Positions 28,495-38,175 of a stretch of 64,000 nt of DNA are shown here, one piece after another. Under the pieces are notes generated by a model, which saw nothing but the letters and a program-made list of their open reading frames with translations, made no database searches and was not told the DNA's origin. A program made the translations under genes and the position numbers. Source of the stretch: Leptospira ellinghausenii. GTDB taxonomy: Bacteria; Spirochaetota; Leptospiria; Leptospirales; Leptospiraceae. Position 1 is the first letter of the stretch. The number at the start of each line of letters is the position of its first letter. The stretch spans positions 1,054,001-1,118,000 of the forward strand of contig NZ_BFAZ01000009.1 of assembly GCF_003114815.1 (NCBI RefSeq), in the 5' to 3' direction.

Positions 28495-30477
28495 TTATTT
28501 TTCAATTTTTTTGATTTTGTATCCAAAAGGTTTTAAGATTGATAGGCCAGCCAATTTGTATTGATTCGAATGGTTCATAGTAATTTCATAATTAAAACGT
28601 TTTCCCACTCGGATATGCCTTTCAATTGTAGATCCAAGTAATCCAAATCGAACTCCTGCATCTTTCAGAATCCGACGATAGAGAAGGACAAAACTTTCAG
28701 GAGTTAAGGAGGTTCCTACATAATAGACCTTTCCTTTTCCATATTGATTCACTGTGATCGCTGGTTTTCCAGAATAGAATTTCTTTTTATCACGGTAACG
28801 AGCTAAAACTTTTGCCGTTTTTGGTTCCAAGATTTCGCAAAATTTGGATCCTTTTAAAGGCCAAAATCCCATTCGAATTCCTACTTTAGAGGTGGCTGGG
28901 GCTTCAAATTGATATACTTCTACACCCGCCATCTCACGAAACACACCTGGAACTGGTTCTTCTACCATCCAGTGGTCTTTATCCTTAATCCCTGATCGAT
29001 ACCCTAAAACCAATGTTCCACCTTGATTCACATAGGATTTTAATTTCTCCACAATGTTAGGGTCGAACATTGTATAAAGAGGAAGTGTGAGAACTTTGTA
29101 ATTTGACCAATCCATATCGGCATGAATTGGTAACGAATGGGCATTTACATTTAATACATTCGTGCCAGCAAACCATGTAGCAAGTTCGATATCGTATCCC
29201 ACTTGAGCAAATGGAACTGGTGCAAACCGCAGGCCATCACTCAATGGTTGGTGTTTATAATTTCTTGAATTTTCTATATCATGAAGAATCGCCACCGAAG
29301 CTGGGTAAGGTGAATCGGAAACATCTTCTGCAAATTCTTTGATATCTTCTATGGTTTGTTTGAGTTCATAGTATTTGGAAGTTTTCCTTTTCCCATGATC
29401 TAAAATTCCATAACATAATTGTTCTTGTCCAAACCTTGCAGTGCGGTAACGAAAAAAATAAATCTGATTTGCACCATTGACAATTGCCTGTGTTAACCAA
29501 AGTCCAATTTGGCCAGGAGGAGGTAAATAACCTAACGTATCATGGCCTTGTACACCAGAGAATTGTTCCATCACTGTATATGGTTTGTTTTTAAGTCCTC
29601 GTGAATATTGTTGGGTGGCGGTGACCAATGGATGAGGGTATGGTTCTTGTTGGTTCCCCCAAACAGGATAATTGTCCCAAGACACATAATCTAGCTTTTT
29701 GAACATTTCATACATGTCTGTCACAGGTAAAAATGGTGACGGGTATAAATTGGTAGTGAGTGGTTTTCCTTTGCTGTATTTACGAAGGATCTCAGCTTGG
29801 AAATGGATATAGGATACCAATTCATCGGATTGGAATCGGTAGTAGTCTTGGATCATTGCAGGATTAAAATTACTCGCTACATGTGCGCCTGGGAGAGGGA
29901 TTTGGTTCCAGTCTGAATAAATCACACCCCAAAAAACATTCCCCCAACGTTTGTTAAGCGAGTCCAAAGATTTATATTTTTGTTTTAACCAGACTCTGAA
30001 ATTTTTTTCTGCAAGTTTTGAATAATCTACATCTGATCCTTCATGTCCAGGTTCATTATCAATTTGCCAACCAACAACTGCAGGATGGTTTCCAAAATGT
30101 TTAGCCATCGCGGTGACAATTCGTTCTGTCGCTTTTTTATAAGCAGGAGAGGAAAAACAAGCTTGGCGTCTTGTACCAATCCCGCGTATGATTCCATCTT
30201 TTGATACTTGTACAATTTCCGGAAATTTTTGGTACAACCACGGAGGAAATGTTGCTGTTGGTGTGCCTAAAATGGCAGTCATTCCATGGCTTTGAACTGT
30301 TTCTAAAACTGCATCAAACAAGGAAAAATCAAATTTACCTTCTTTGGGTTCCATGATTCCCCATGCAAATTCTGCGAGGCGAACCGATGAAAGACCCATT
30401 TCTTTCATGATTTTAAGGTCTTCATCCCAGTCCTTAGGGTTCCATTGTTCTGGGTAATAACAGGCTCCAAAGATCAT
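28495..30477 (-). CDS. Beta-galactosidase, glycoside hydrolase family 42
   Basis: A 660-residue cytoplasmic enzyme that hydrolyses terminal beta-galactosides. The GH42 opening FGACYYPEQW and VRLAEFAWGIMEP is clear. The acid/base is Glu142 in GWQIDNEPGHE and the nucleophile Glu304 in YTVMEQFSG. The second domain (about 390-600) is the Rossmann-like trimerisation domain, with a short beta domain at the end. Length is typical. It is divergent from hslO, with a 75-base gap to that ATG. A sugar-degrading enzyme is unexpected in a fatty-acid-using organism. Confidence 0.93.
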   Translation of the reverse strand: MIFGACYYPEQWNPKDWDEDLKIMKEMGLSSVRLAEFAWGIMEPKEGKFDFSLFDAVLETVQSHGMTAILGTPTATFPPWLYQKFPEIVQVSKDGIIRGIGTRRQACFSSPAYKKATERIVTAMAKHFGNHPAVVGWQIDNEPGHEGSDVDYSKLAEKNFRVWLKQKYKSLDSLNKRWGNVFWGVIYSDWNQIPLPGAHVASNFNPAMIQDYYRFQSDELVSYIHFQAEILRKYSKGKPLTTNLYPSPFLPVTDMYEMFKKLDYVSWDNYPVWGNQQEPYPHPLVTATQQYSRGLKNKPYTVMEQFSGVQGHDTLGYLPPPGQIGLWLTQAIVNGANQIYFFRYRTARFGQEQLCYGILDHGKRKTSKYYELKQTIEDIKEFAEDVSDSPYPASVAILHDIENSRNYKHQPLSDGLRFAPVPFAQVGYDIELATWFAGTNVLNVNAHSLPIHADMDWSNYKVLTLPLYTMFDPNIVEKLKSYVNQGGTLVLGYRSGIKDKDHWMVEEPVPGVFREMAGVEVYQFEAPATSKVGIRMGFWPLKGSKFCEILEPKTAKVLARYRDKKKFYSGKPAITVNQYGKGKVYYVGTSLTPESFVLLYRRILKDAGVRFGLLGSTIERHIRVGKRFNYEITMNHSNQYKLAGLSILKPFGYKIKKIEK

Positions 30478-30552
30478 ATTTTTCCTTTTTGCGATTGCAG
30501 AATCTATCTTGTGACACAGACTGAATCAGAAAACACCCCTTTCAATCAAATA

Positions 30553-31407
30553 ATGTCTGACCAAGTTATTTTAGGAATCTCCAATACTCATCATTACCGA
30601 TTTACCATTGTAAATCTAACGGAAACTGCTAAGGAACCTATGTTCCTACATTCTCTTAACAAAGAAATGTCTGTTTTTTTATCCAAAACTATGATGGGAG
30701 CCCTATTCCTTGCGGAAATGACGAAGAACCAACAGAAAGTCAGCATCCAATGGAAAGATGAATCCAATAAACAAGCATTAGCTTATAGTGATCGTTATGG
30801 AAAAATGAAATCCGTTGCTTATTCAACTACCCATGCAGACGGGGACATTCGAAACGAATTTATCTTGGGCCAAGGGATCATGAAAGTCATCCGTTGGGAT
30901 TATGAATCCGATACCTATCAATCCTACACCAATCTAATAGAAGATACATTTGAAGCAAACTTCATCAAATACCTCACGGAATCAGAACAGATCCGAGCTT
31001 TAGTAGGAATGGACGTAACTCCTTTTGATTTTCCAGGAAATGATTTTTCGGCAAAAGGGATTTTCTTTGAAGCATTGCCAGAGGCCACCGAAGAAAGTTT
31101 TGTTTTTTTAAGAAATAAAATTGATTCACTCATTACAAAAGAAGCGTTTTGGAATCTTGGGATTGATTCGATGTTAGAAGCGCTGGAGAAAGAAATTGGT
31201 TCGTCTTTGGTAGTTCTCAGCAAAGAAGCACCTGAATTCTTATGTGATTGTTCTAGGCATAAGGTAGCAGACATCATCGCCTCTTTAGGAGAACAGGAGG
31301 CAAATTCTATCATTGATGAAATGGGAAAAATCGAAATCACTTGTGAATTCTGTCGCACCGCCTATCAGTTTGATTCCTTTGATGTGGAGAAATTTTTTAA
31401 ACAATGA
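30553..31407 (+). CDS. hslO: Redox-regulated holdase Hsp33
   Basis: A 284-residue chaperone activated by oxidation. The C-terminal zinc switch has the expected arrangement, CxC (Cys231, Cys233) and CxxC (Cys264, Cys267), in CDCSRHK and TCEFCRTAY. I start at the ATG at 30553 (MSDQVILGI); a longer frame from 30445 would overlap the divergent GH42 gene. Its stop overlaps the tsaE start by four bases. Confidence 0.93.
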   Translation: MSDQVILGISNTHHYRFTIVNLTETAKEPMFLHSLNKEMSVFLSKTMMGALFLAEMTKNQQKVSIQWKDESNKQALAYSDRYGKMKSVAYSTTHADGDIRNEFILGQGIMKVIRWDYESDTYQSYTNLIEDTFEANFIKYLTESEQIRALVGMDVTPFDFPGNDFSAKGIFFEALPEATEESFVFLRNKIDSLITKEAFWNLGIDSMLEALEKEIGSSLVVLSKEAPEFLCDCSRHKVADIIASLGEQEANSIIDEMGKIEITCEFCRTAYQFDSFDVEKFFKQ

Positions 31408-31862
31408 AAGCGAATTTTCTCTCATTGAGAGAAACTGAGTTACAACCTGTTTTTTCTACTTTGGACACTATCGTCGATTCCTTTCTTTCAAAAGGAAAAA
31501 AACCAATCCTTCTATTTTCAGGTGAAATGGGTGCAGGTAAAACTACATTCATTAGGGAATGGTTTTCCCGTTATGGAACAAATAGTTCAATCAATTCTCC
31601 GACATTTTCACTTTATAATATTTATGATTCGCATAAGATGCGTTTGGTACATTTTGACTTATACAGAATCCATTCTATAGACGAATTAGAAAATTTGGGA
31701 TTTGAAGAAATCTGGGGAAAAGAAGATCTATCAGCAATTGAATGGTGGCAAAAGGCCGAACCTCTTCTCCCAAAAGAAAATCGAATTTATATCACCATTA
31801 CATCAGAGAACTTTGAAAATCGATCCTACACCATCGAATGGTCGGCTGAGGAAGTTGTATGA
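31404..31862 (+). CDS. tsaE: tRNA t6A ATPase TsaE
   Basis: A 152-residue P-loop protein essential for threonylcarbamoyl-adenosine at position 37 of ANN-decoding tRNAs. Walker A is SGEMGAGKTTF. The family segments SPTFSLYNIY, HFDLYRI and AIEWW follow in order. It acts with TsaB, TsaD and a TsaC-type enzyme. It overlaps hslO upstream and tsaB downstream by four bases each, so the genes are tightly coupled. Confidence 0.95.
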   Translation: MKANFLSLRETELQPVFSTLDTIVDSFLSKGKKPILLFSGEMGAGKTTFIREWFSRYGTNSSINSPTFSLYNIYDSHKMRLVHFDLYRIHSIDELENLGFEEIWGKEDLSAIEWWQKAEPLLPKENRIYITITSENFENRSYTIEWSAEEVV

Positions 31863-32560
31863 ATCTTTTGTATTTTGATACAACTCAAGATTGGATTCAT
31901 GTTTTAACTGGATCCATTAATGGTTTTTCAACAATGAAAGTTGAGGCACAAATCATAGAAACCTCACCAAAAGAAGCTTCGTATCGTTTGGTAGAAATGA
32001 TCCAAAAGGTCCTTACTCAGTCCCAAATAAAAAAACCAGATGTCATTTTTGTTCCCCATGGTCCAGGATCCTTTACGGGAATACGAATCACGGTGACGAC
32101 AGCAAGAGATTTAGGACAATTATGGGAAATTCCTGTGATGGGATTCGATACGGCTCATTTATACCTAATTGGATTACAAGAAAACAATTCTCAAATTGAA
32201 TTTCAGATACCAAATCAAAATCCAAACCATAAATCGCTCATTTGTTTGGATGGAAAACAAGGAAAATATTATACAAAGTTTTATGATGGTATTACTTATA
32301 CCGAAACAAAAGATCAAACTCCCGAGGAAATTAGACAATGGTTAGAAAGTCAGAAAATGACACCTAACAAATGGTACTACACGGGAATAATGCCTAGTTT
32401 TTATCCAACAGATGCTATAAAAATTGAAGCGACAAATCTGAATTTATCGTCTATACTGCAGTATAGTTTCGAACAAATGAAACAATCAAAACTTAACGAT
32501 TATACTTATTTAACACTCCTTCCCAATTACATTCGTGGGACGTATGTAGATCAAAAATGA
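31859..32560 (+). CDS. tsaB: tRNA t6A complex subunit TsaB
   Basis: A 233-residue inactive paralogue of the TsaD threonylcarbamoyltransferase that bridges TsaD and TsaE. The family hallmark HGPGSFTGIRI and the opening LLYFDTTQDWIHVL are visible. It overlaps tsaE by four bases (ATGA) and precedes rnr by four. TsaD is not in this window. A YrdC-family gene that could supply the TsaC step lies at 37532. Confidence 0.92.
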   Translation: MNLLYFDTTQDWIHVLTGSINGFSTMKVEAQIIETSPKEASYRLVEMIQKVLTQSQIKKPDVIFVPHGPGSFTGIRITVTTARDLGQLWEIPVMGFDTAHLYLIGLQENNSQIEFQIPNQNPNHKSLICLDGKQGKYYTKFYDGITYTETKDQTPEEIRQWLESQKMTPNKWYYTGIMPSFYPTDAIKIEATNLNLSSILQYSFEQMKQSKLNDYTYLTLLPNYIRGTYVDQK

Positions 32561-32564
32561 ATTT

Positions 32565-34757
32565 ATGGATACCTATAAAATACAAAGAAAAATCATCGAA
32601 TATCTAGACCAAAAAGCTGGTAAAGATATCACAAGACAAGAGATCAAAAAGAAATTCACTGAATCGAGTGAATTCAAACGACCCGACCCAAATTCAAAAA
32701 AAGTAAAATCTTTTAAACGAAAAGAAAAAGTTCCAAGAAAGGAAATCGAATTTCTCATCGACCAACTTTGTAACCTTCTAGAGGAAGAGGGTTTACTCAT
32801 CCCAAACAAAAAGTATTTCACTGTTGCGAATCCTTTTCGGCTTACTGGTCGAATTTCAATTTCAAGACGTGGTGATGGTTTTATTTCCTTACCTTCCAAA
32901 AATGAAATATTTGTACCAGGGCCATTAACGAATACAGCTATCACAGGTGACAAAGTAGAAGTAATCCCTCTTGGAGTTGGTAAAAAAGATCGTCTAGAAG
33001 CAGAAGTAACCAAAGTTCTTAAAAGAGGTCGTATCCTCTATAGAATGAAGGTCAAAGAAAAAACTAACAAATTTGTCTTTGGTAATTTCTTAGATATGTT
33101 AGGTGATGGAAAAGAGGGAGTTCTACATGTTAAGTCCATCCTAAAGGACAGTTTTGATGCCATCAATATCAATGACGTGTTGATCGTGAAGTTAAAAGAA
33201 GGTGCAGAACCGCAAGATAATCTTTACGATGTGAGTTTTATTCGTTTTGAATCGGATACGAAGGAAGATTCTGACTTACAAAGGATCTTAATGAAATACA
33301 ATTATGATCCAGTTCATCCGGATTTTATTCCATTGGATTTTCCTGAGGAAGTATCAGAAAAAACAGTCTCCGATTGGAATAGCCGCACTGACCTCCGCGA
33401 TTTATATGCCGTCACAATTGATGGAATCACAGCAAAGGATTTTGATGATGCTATCAGTTTTGTCGATGAAGGAAATCGACTTCGAGTTTGGATTCATATT
33501 GCTGATGTTTCCTATTATGTAGAGAAAGGATCAGCTTTAGACAAGGAAGCATATGAAAGAGCAACATCGGTTTATTTAGCTAACCGAGTGGTTCCTATGT
33601 TACCTCCAATTCTTTCAGAAGACCTATGTAGTCTCGTTGCTAATACCAATCGATTGGCTTTCACAGTCGAGATGGAAGCAAGTAAAACTGGTGAAATTTA
33701 TAACGCAAAATTTTATAAATCCATCATCAAAGTGAAACAACGTTATACCTATGAGATGGCGGAAGAGGAGATAAAAGCCCAAGATCCAAATAATTGGATG
33801 TATCAGGTATCTTTATTCACTGATGCTCTCCGTAAACAACGAATGAAAACAGGAAGGATTGATTTAAATCTTCGCGAAACGACGATCACATGGAATGAAC
33901 GAAAAGAACCGATCGGAATTGAGAATAGAGAGCGACTCACAAGTCATATTCTCATTGAAGAACTCATGTTATCAGCAAACTTAAAAGTAGATGAATTTTT
34001 GAGAAAAAAGAAAATCCCAACTCTTCATCGAATCCATGAACCAATGGATGAAGAAAAGCTTGAAACATTGAATCATTTTCTCCAACTCAATGGATACAAT
34101 GTACAAATACATGATACGAGTTATGTTGAAATCATGAAGGCAGTGAAAGAGATCCAAGACAATTCCGTCGGAAAAATTTTCAATTATCTACTCCTTCGAA
34201 GTTTTATGCAGGCGTATTACGGTGCAGACCCACTTGGACATTGGGGATTAGGCTTTAAAGACTATTGCCATTTCACTTCTCCCATCAGACGTTATCCAGA
34301 TTTAATCGTCCATCGAGTACTGCATGCAACATTACTCGAAGGGGAAAAAGAATATACAGACAATGAAATTGCTGTTATGGGACTTCACTGTTCTGAGGAA
34401 GAAAGACGTGCTGCTGATGCAGAGCGAGACATAGTTAAAATCAAATCATTTCGTTATTTAGAATCAACGGGAATCAAAGAATTTAAGGGTTTTATCGTTG
34501 GAATAAGACCTTCTCAAATCTTTGTCGAACTAGATATTTCAAACCTAGAAGGAGTTCTCGATAAATCAGAATTTACTGATGAGTTTGAAGTAGTGATCAA
34601 AAATGATTTTTCTTTCTATTCTAAAAAGTATTCAAAAATCTTTTTTATCGGAGATCCTGTGACTGTTAGTTTGGACCGAATTGATTTTGAGGAAATCAAA
34701 GTATTTTTAAAACTCAAAGACTTCAAAAAGGATGAACCTACCGTAAAGAAAAAGTAA
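32565..34757 (+). CDS. rnr: Ribonuclease R (RNB-family 3'-5' exoribonuclease)
   Basis: A 730-residue processive exonuclease that degrades structured RNA. An N-terminal winged-helix region (about 1-85) is followed by cold-shock/OB domains. The RNB core carries the catalytic aspartates in TIDGITAKDFDDAISF, HIADVSYYV and the signature HFTSPIRRYPDLIVHR. A short C-terminal OB/S1-like segment (GFIVGIRPSQIFVEL) is present, but there is no long basic tail. It follows tsaB by four bases, in the hslO-tsaE-tsaB-rnr unit. Confidence 0.94.
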   Translation: MDTYKIQRKIIEYLDQKAGKDITRQEIKKKFTESSEFKRPDPNSKKVKSFKRKEKVPRKEIEFLIDQLCNLLEEEGLLIPNKKYFTVANPFRLTGRISISRRGDGFISLPSKNEIFVPGPLTNTAITGDKVEVIPLGVGKKDRLEAEVTKVLKRGRILYRMKVKEKTNKFVFGNFLDMLGDGKEGVLHVKSILKDSFDAININDVLIVKLKEGAEPQDNLYDVSFIRFESDTKEDSDLQRILMKYNYDPVHPDFIPLDFPEEVSEKTVSDWNSRTDLRDLYAVTIDGITAKDFDDAISFVDEGNRLRVWIHIADVSYYVEKGSALDKEAYERATSVYLANRVVPMLPPILSEDLCSLVANTNRLAFTVEMEASKTGEIYNAKFYKSIIKVKQRYTYEMAEEEIKAQDPNNWMYQVSLFTDALRKQRMKTGRIDLNLRETTITWNERKEPIGIENRERLTSHILIEELMLSANLKVDEFLRKKKIPTLHRIHEPMDEEKLETLNHFLQLNGYNVQIHDTSYVEIMKAVKEIQDNSVGKIFNYLLLRSFMQAYYGADPLGHWGLGFKDYCHFTSPIRRYPDLIVHRVLHATLLEGEKEYTDNEIAVMGLHCSEEERRAADAERDIVKIKSFRYLESTGIKEFKGFIVGIRPSQIFVELDISNLEGVLDKSEFTDEFEVVIKNDFSFYSKKYSKIFFIGDPVTVSLDRIDFEEIKVFLKLKDFKKDEPTVKKK

Positions 34758-34763
34758 ATATGT

Positions 34764-34796
34764 TACCGAATGGATCCTAAAAGGAAACATTCGGTA
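34764..34796. terminator. Bidirectional hairpin between rnr and phosphodiesterase genes
   Basis: Arms TACCGAATG (34764-34772) and CATTCGGTA (34788-34796) are perfectly complementary, with a 15-base loop. The right arm falls in the last codons of the minus-strand gene. There is no clear T-run, so strength is uncertain. Confidence 0.45.
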
Positions 34797-36483
34797 TCTC
34801 ATTTCGTTTCCAAATTTTCCGAAAAAATTTCCTGTCCTTCACCTTGATTGATAAAATTCTATCAATAATCATATCTTCACTTATATTGTATTGTTTCATC
34901 AAATTTTTGTTTAATGATAATTGCGAATGTGTCACCCAATTGATAAGTGAAACTTTGTTTCTTTCTGATTCAGGAAGAAGTTCATTCACACTAGCAAAAA
35001 ATGTTTCATGGGTTAAAAAGAGTCCCTTGGAAATCTCTGGCATTGGTGCTGCACCATGATCAGCTGTGATTAACATTACAAACTTGTCACCATAATGTTT
35101 TTTTAGAAAATCGAAGATAGTTTCAATTTCTTTATCCGTTGCTTGTAAAACTTGTTTTGCTTCTTGTGTTTCCCACCCATATAAGTGACCAACAGCATCC
35201 GTTGCTTTTAATGTTAAATATGCTAAGTCTGTGATTCCATCTATATGTTTGTTTTGTTTTAAAATCGTTTCCTCAATAGTATCTCGAAATAAAGCTCCAT
35301 CCATTTTTACCTGGAATTCAGAAGCTTGGAAATGGTGAATTTTTGAAAGTAATTCAATTGGATTCTTAGCATCAAAATGTGTATTAATTGAAGATTTATT
35401 TGCTAAATAAAATGGGTACAGATTATATTTCTGTGAAGCCAAAGGTAGTTGGAACGCATTAGAATAAGTTGACCAGGCTAATTTTTTTGCATCTTGCCAA
35501 TATACATAATCAGCATCTGGAGTGATCATTTGTTTTGCACTTTTACTTTGTTTGTATTCTTTTCCATGACCTGCCATACCAACAGCAGCACGATTTGCAT
35601 AACACTGGCTGATGATAACAGGAATGTTATTTTGAGATAAATCCCACTCATCAGAAAAACTTGCAGATTGTAATTCGCTTACATCAAAGGTTTGATTCAT
35701 TCCCTGGTAAACTTGTCGATGATTCACTTTGCCATCAACATAGGTATAAATTTCATTTGAGAAAATCTTTGCATCTTTGGGAAAAGTTCCTGTTCCGATC
35801 GCCATATGTCCCACCGCTGTATGGGATTCTAAATGAATAACTTTTCCCTTTTTAAAGTAAGCTGAATTTAATGACATAGTTTCCAAAAATGGATAAGCAC
35901 CTTTGTGTGCCTTATAGAGTTGTCTACCACCCTGGTCTACAACAATCGTAACAATAATTTCTGGTTTTTCATTTGTCTTTTTGAAAATCTTATCAAATTT
36001 ATTTATGGGCAGTTGGTTGATAAATTTATAATTTAAGATTTTTGCATAAATGGATGGAATGTGTTGTTGGAAAATTTCATCTGAATACTCTCCATTTTCA
36101 AACCATTTTGGTCCATACATCCAAATAGGAATTTCAGTATCATATGAGTATTGTGTATAGTGAGAAGTATAATTGACTTCCTTCGAAAAATGTTCATCCT
36201 CAGTATCTAAATTCCAATCAGAATTGAGTTGGTCCCATGATAGCTCATGTTCTGCTAAAATATTTTTGATTTCTTCTTTTGAATAATGTGAAAGAGTGAT
36301 TGCGTCTCTTGCTTCCCTATCAAATATATTAAACGGATAAGGTGCAAGAATCAGATCGGTATCTGGTTGCATGGAAACAAAAGCTGCGCGTTTATAGTCC
36401 TGTTCCCATTTGCAACTAGATAGTATAAAATAAATTCCAATGGCAAATAAGATAAATAATTTTTCCTTCACACTATTATTCAC
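34777..36483 (-). CDS. Lipoprotein alkaline phosphatase/phosphodiesterase superfamily protein
   Basis: A 568-residue exported protein with a lipobox (IYFILSSCKW, Cys near residue 24). The core matches type I phosphodiesterase/nucleotide pyrophosphatase/alkaline phosphatase enzymes: IVTIVVDQGG, a nucleophile loop LESHTAVGHMAIGTG with Thr, TDKEIETIFDFLKK, and the metal motif MLITADHGAAPMPE. It probably hydrolyses phosphomonoesters or diesters at the envelope. The start is a GTG at 36483, with another in-frame GTG at 36471. Its 5' end overlaps the divergent CapA gene by up to 44 bases. Confidence 0.83.
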   Translation of the reverse strand: MNNSVKEKLFILFAIGIYFILSSCKWEQDYKRAAFVSMQPDTDLILAPYPFNIFDREARDAITLSHYSKEEIKNILAEHELSWDQLNSDWNLDTEDEHFSKEVNYTSHYTQYSYDTEIPIWMYGPKWFENGEYSDEIFQQHIPSIYAKILNYKFINQLPINKFDKIFKKTNEKPEIIVTIVVDQGGRQLYKAHKGAYPFLETMSLNSAYFKKGKVIHLESHTAVGHMAIGTGTFPKDAKIFSNEIYTYVDGKVNHRQVYQGMNQTFDVSELQSASFSDEWDLSQNNIPVIISQCYANRAAVGMAGHGKEYKQSKSAKQMITPDADYVYWQDAKKLAWSTYSNAFQLPLASQKYNLYPFYLANKSSINTHFDAKNPIELLSKIHHFQASEFQVKMDGALFRDTIEETILKQNKHIDGITDLAYLTLKATDAVGHLYGWETQEAKQVLQATDKEIETIFDFLKKHYGDKFVMLITADHGAAPMPEISKGLFLTHETFFASVNELLPESERNKVSLINWVTHSQLSLNKNLMKQYNISEDMIIDRILSIKVKDRKFFRKIWKRNEIPNVSF

Positions 36484-37540
36484 AGTTTCATTCCTTTCTT
36501 GCTACACTCTTCCAGATTTTACGCCCATTCGGCAAGTGAGAATTAAATTTGTCGGTGATCTAATGTGCCATTCTTCTCAGATCACTTCTTATCTTGATGT
36601 GAAAACAAAAACATATGATTCCTTTAAAAGTTTCGAATATGTTGCAGAATCTTTACAAAATGCAAATCTAACATTAGGTAATCTAGAAACTACCATTACG
36701 GAAAAAACAAATGAATATTCAGGTTATCCAAGATTTGGAACTCCTGTTGGATATTTGAATGGCTTAAAGAATGCTGGTTTTGATATTTTATCAACTGCAA
36801 ATAACCACTCTGCTGATAAAGGATCTTACGGAATCGACACCACAATCCAGAAAGTAACTGAGTATAATATGATTCCAATCGGTTCTTATGTTTCTCTAGA
36901 AGATTTCCAGAAACGAAAAGATTTGATTCAGGATGTTAATGGAATAAAAATTGCAATTTACAATTATACCTATTCTACAAATGGAATTCCTGTTCGTGAT
37001 GGCCGTATTGTCCGTATCCTAAATGAAGATCAAATTCGAAATGATGTAAAGTTCGCAAAAAAACTAGGAGTTAATTTTATTATCTTATGGTATCATTACG
37101 GAAATGAATATGACGAATCTCCCAATCATTCTCAGCAAAAATGGGTGAATATTGGAATGGATGCTGGAGCCGATGTTATTATCGGTGGCCATCCTCATGT
37201 TGTGCAGAAAATAGATTTTTATCAAGATCCTAACACGAATGAAAATAAACTCATTGCCTATTCCTTAGGAAACTTCATTTCAGCGCAGAACAGGCAGTAT
37301 ACGGATGGAGGTATAATTTTATCATTTGTATTGGAAATTGGAGATCAAAATCAAAAAAGAATACTCAATCTCGAAAGTGAGCCTGTTTGGGTCAATCCAC
37401 GAGATTATAAAATCATTCCGATAAACAAATACAGAAATTCTGAACTTCAAACAAAATTGCCAAAACATTTAGAGAAAAGGATGTATGATTTTGAATCACA
37501 CATTCGCAAAATTCCTGGATTGGGAATCACTTCATTCTAA
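36440..37540 (+). CDS. CapA-family (PGA_cap) lipoprotein
   Basis: A 366-residue protein with a lipoprotein signal (FTLLFTVSFLSCYT, Cys about 21). The mature region carries CapA metallophosphatase-like motifs: VKFVGDLMCH, LGNLETTIT, STANNHSADKG, WYHYGNEYDESP, VIIGGHPHVVQ and YSLGNF. CapA proteins take part in poly-gamma-glutamate capsule processing, but many homologues lie outside capsule loci, and no capB/C genes are here. It overlaps the divergent phosphodiesterase gene at its start and the convergent YrdC-like gene by nine bases at its end. Confidence 0.83.
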   Translation: MANKINNFSFTLLFTVSFLSCYTLPDFTPIRQVRIKFVGDLMCHSSQITSYLDVKTKTYDSFKSFEYVAESLQNANLTLGNLETTITEKTNEYSGYPRFGTPVGYLNGLKNAGFDILSTANNHSADKGSYGIDTTIQKVTEYNMIPIGSYVSLEDFQKRKDLIQDVNGIKIAIYNYTYSTNGIPVRDGRIVRILNEDQIRNDVKFAKKLGVNFIILWYHYGNEYDESPNHSQQKWVNIGMDAGADVIIGGHPHVVQKIDFYQDPNTNENKLIAYSLGNFISAQNRQYTDGGIILSFVLEIGDQNQKRILNLESEPVWVNPRDYKIIPINKYRNSELQTKLPKHLEKRMYDFESHIRKIPGLGITSF

Positions 37541-38164
37541 ATTGTGAATTTCGTTTTCAATTTCTTCGAAGCCCTTACCTGCTCGAATCAATTCTATTGA
37601 ATCATCATTAATTTGAATCATGGTAGATAATTCTGTTTTTACAATCCCTCCATCCACAATTCCATCTACGAGATTACCATAGATTGTATCTAAATCATCA
37701 ATATCAATGATGAATTCATCATTACTAAAAGCTGAGGTGGAAGTAAGAGGTGAATCATGGATCTTTAAGAGCTCTTGTAAATAAATATGATCTGGAATTC
37801 GAATACCAATCTGTTTATCTTTGTGATGGGCAATTGATGGTTTTGGTAAGTTTTTATTTGCTTTTAATACGAATGTAAATGGACCAGGAGTCACACGTTT
37901 CATAAAGCGATAGGCAGAGTTTGGCAAATATTCTATAAAATGAGAAGCCATTGAAATATCTTTGCATAAGAGGGAAAGCGGTTTGTCTTTTGGCAATTTT
38001 TTGATCGAATATATTTTTTCTACTGCAGTCTTTGAATGAGCATCGGCTATGATCGCATAAACTGTATCAGTAGGGAAAATATAAATCGCTCCATCCTTTA
38101 ACCTTTCTGAAATTTGTTTCAGTTTTCGAACTTCAGGATTTTCTGGATGGAGATAAATGATCAT
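37532..38164 (-). CDS. YrdC/Sua5/YciO family protein
   Basis: A 210-residue protein of the YrdC fold. Typical segments are GAIYIFPTDTVYAI, SIKKLPKDKPLSLLC, TPGPFTFVLKA and IGIRIPDH. The family includes TsaC, which makes threonylcarbamoyl-AMP for t6A, and YciO-type proteins of less certain function. The phrase KxPxxKPLS and the long C-terminal half are compatible with either; the absence of GRP in the substrate loop slightly favours YciO. It is followed closely by an SDR gene upstream on the same strand. Confidence 0.85.
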   Translation of the reverse strand: MIIYLHPENPEVRKLKQISERLKDGAIYIFPTDTVYAIIADAHSKTAVEKIYSIKKLPKDKPLSLLCKDISMASHFIEYLPNSAYRFMKRVTPGPFTFVLKANKNLPKPSIAHHKDKQIGIRIPDHIYLQELLKIHDSPLTSTSAFSNDEFIIDIDDLDTIYGNLVDGIVDGGIVKTELSTMIQINDDSIELIRAGKGFEEIENEIHNLE

Positions 38165-38175
38165 ATTACTTTCTG

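Noticed and set aside
30445..30552. Longer N-terminus for Hsp33
   Set aside because: It would extend into the divergent beta-galactosidase gene, and the added residues do not match the Hsp33 family opening.
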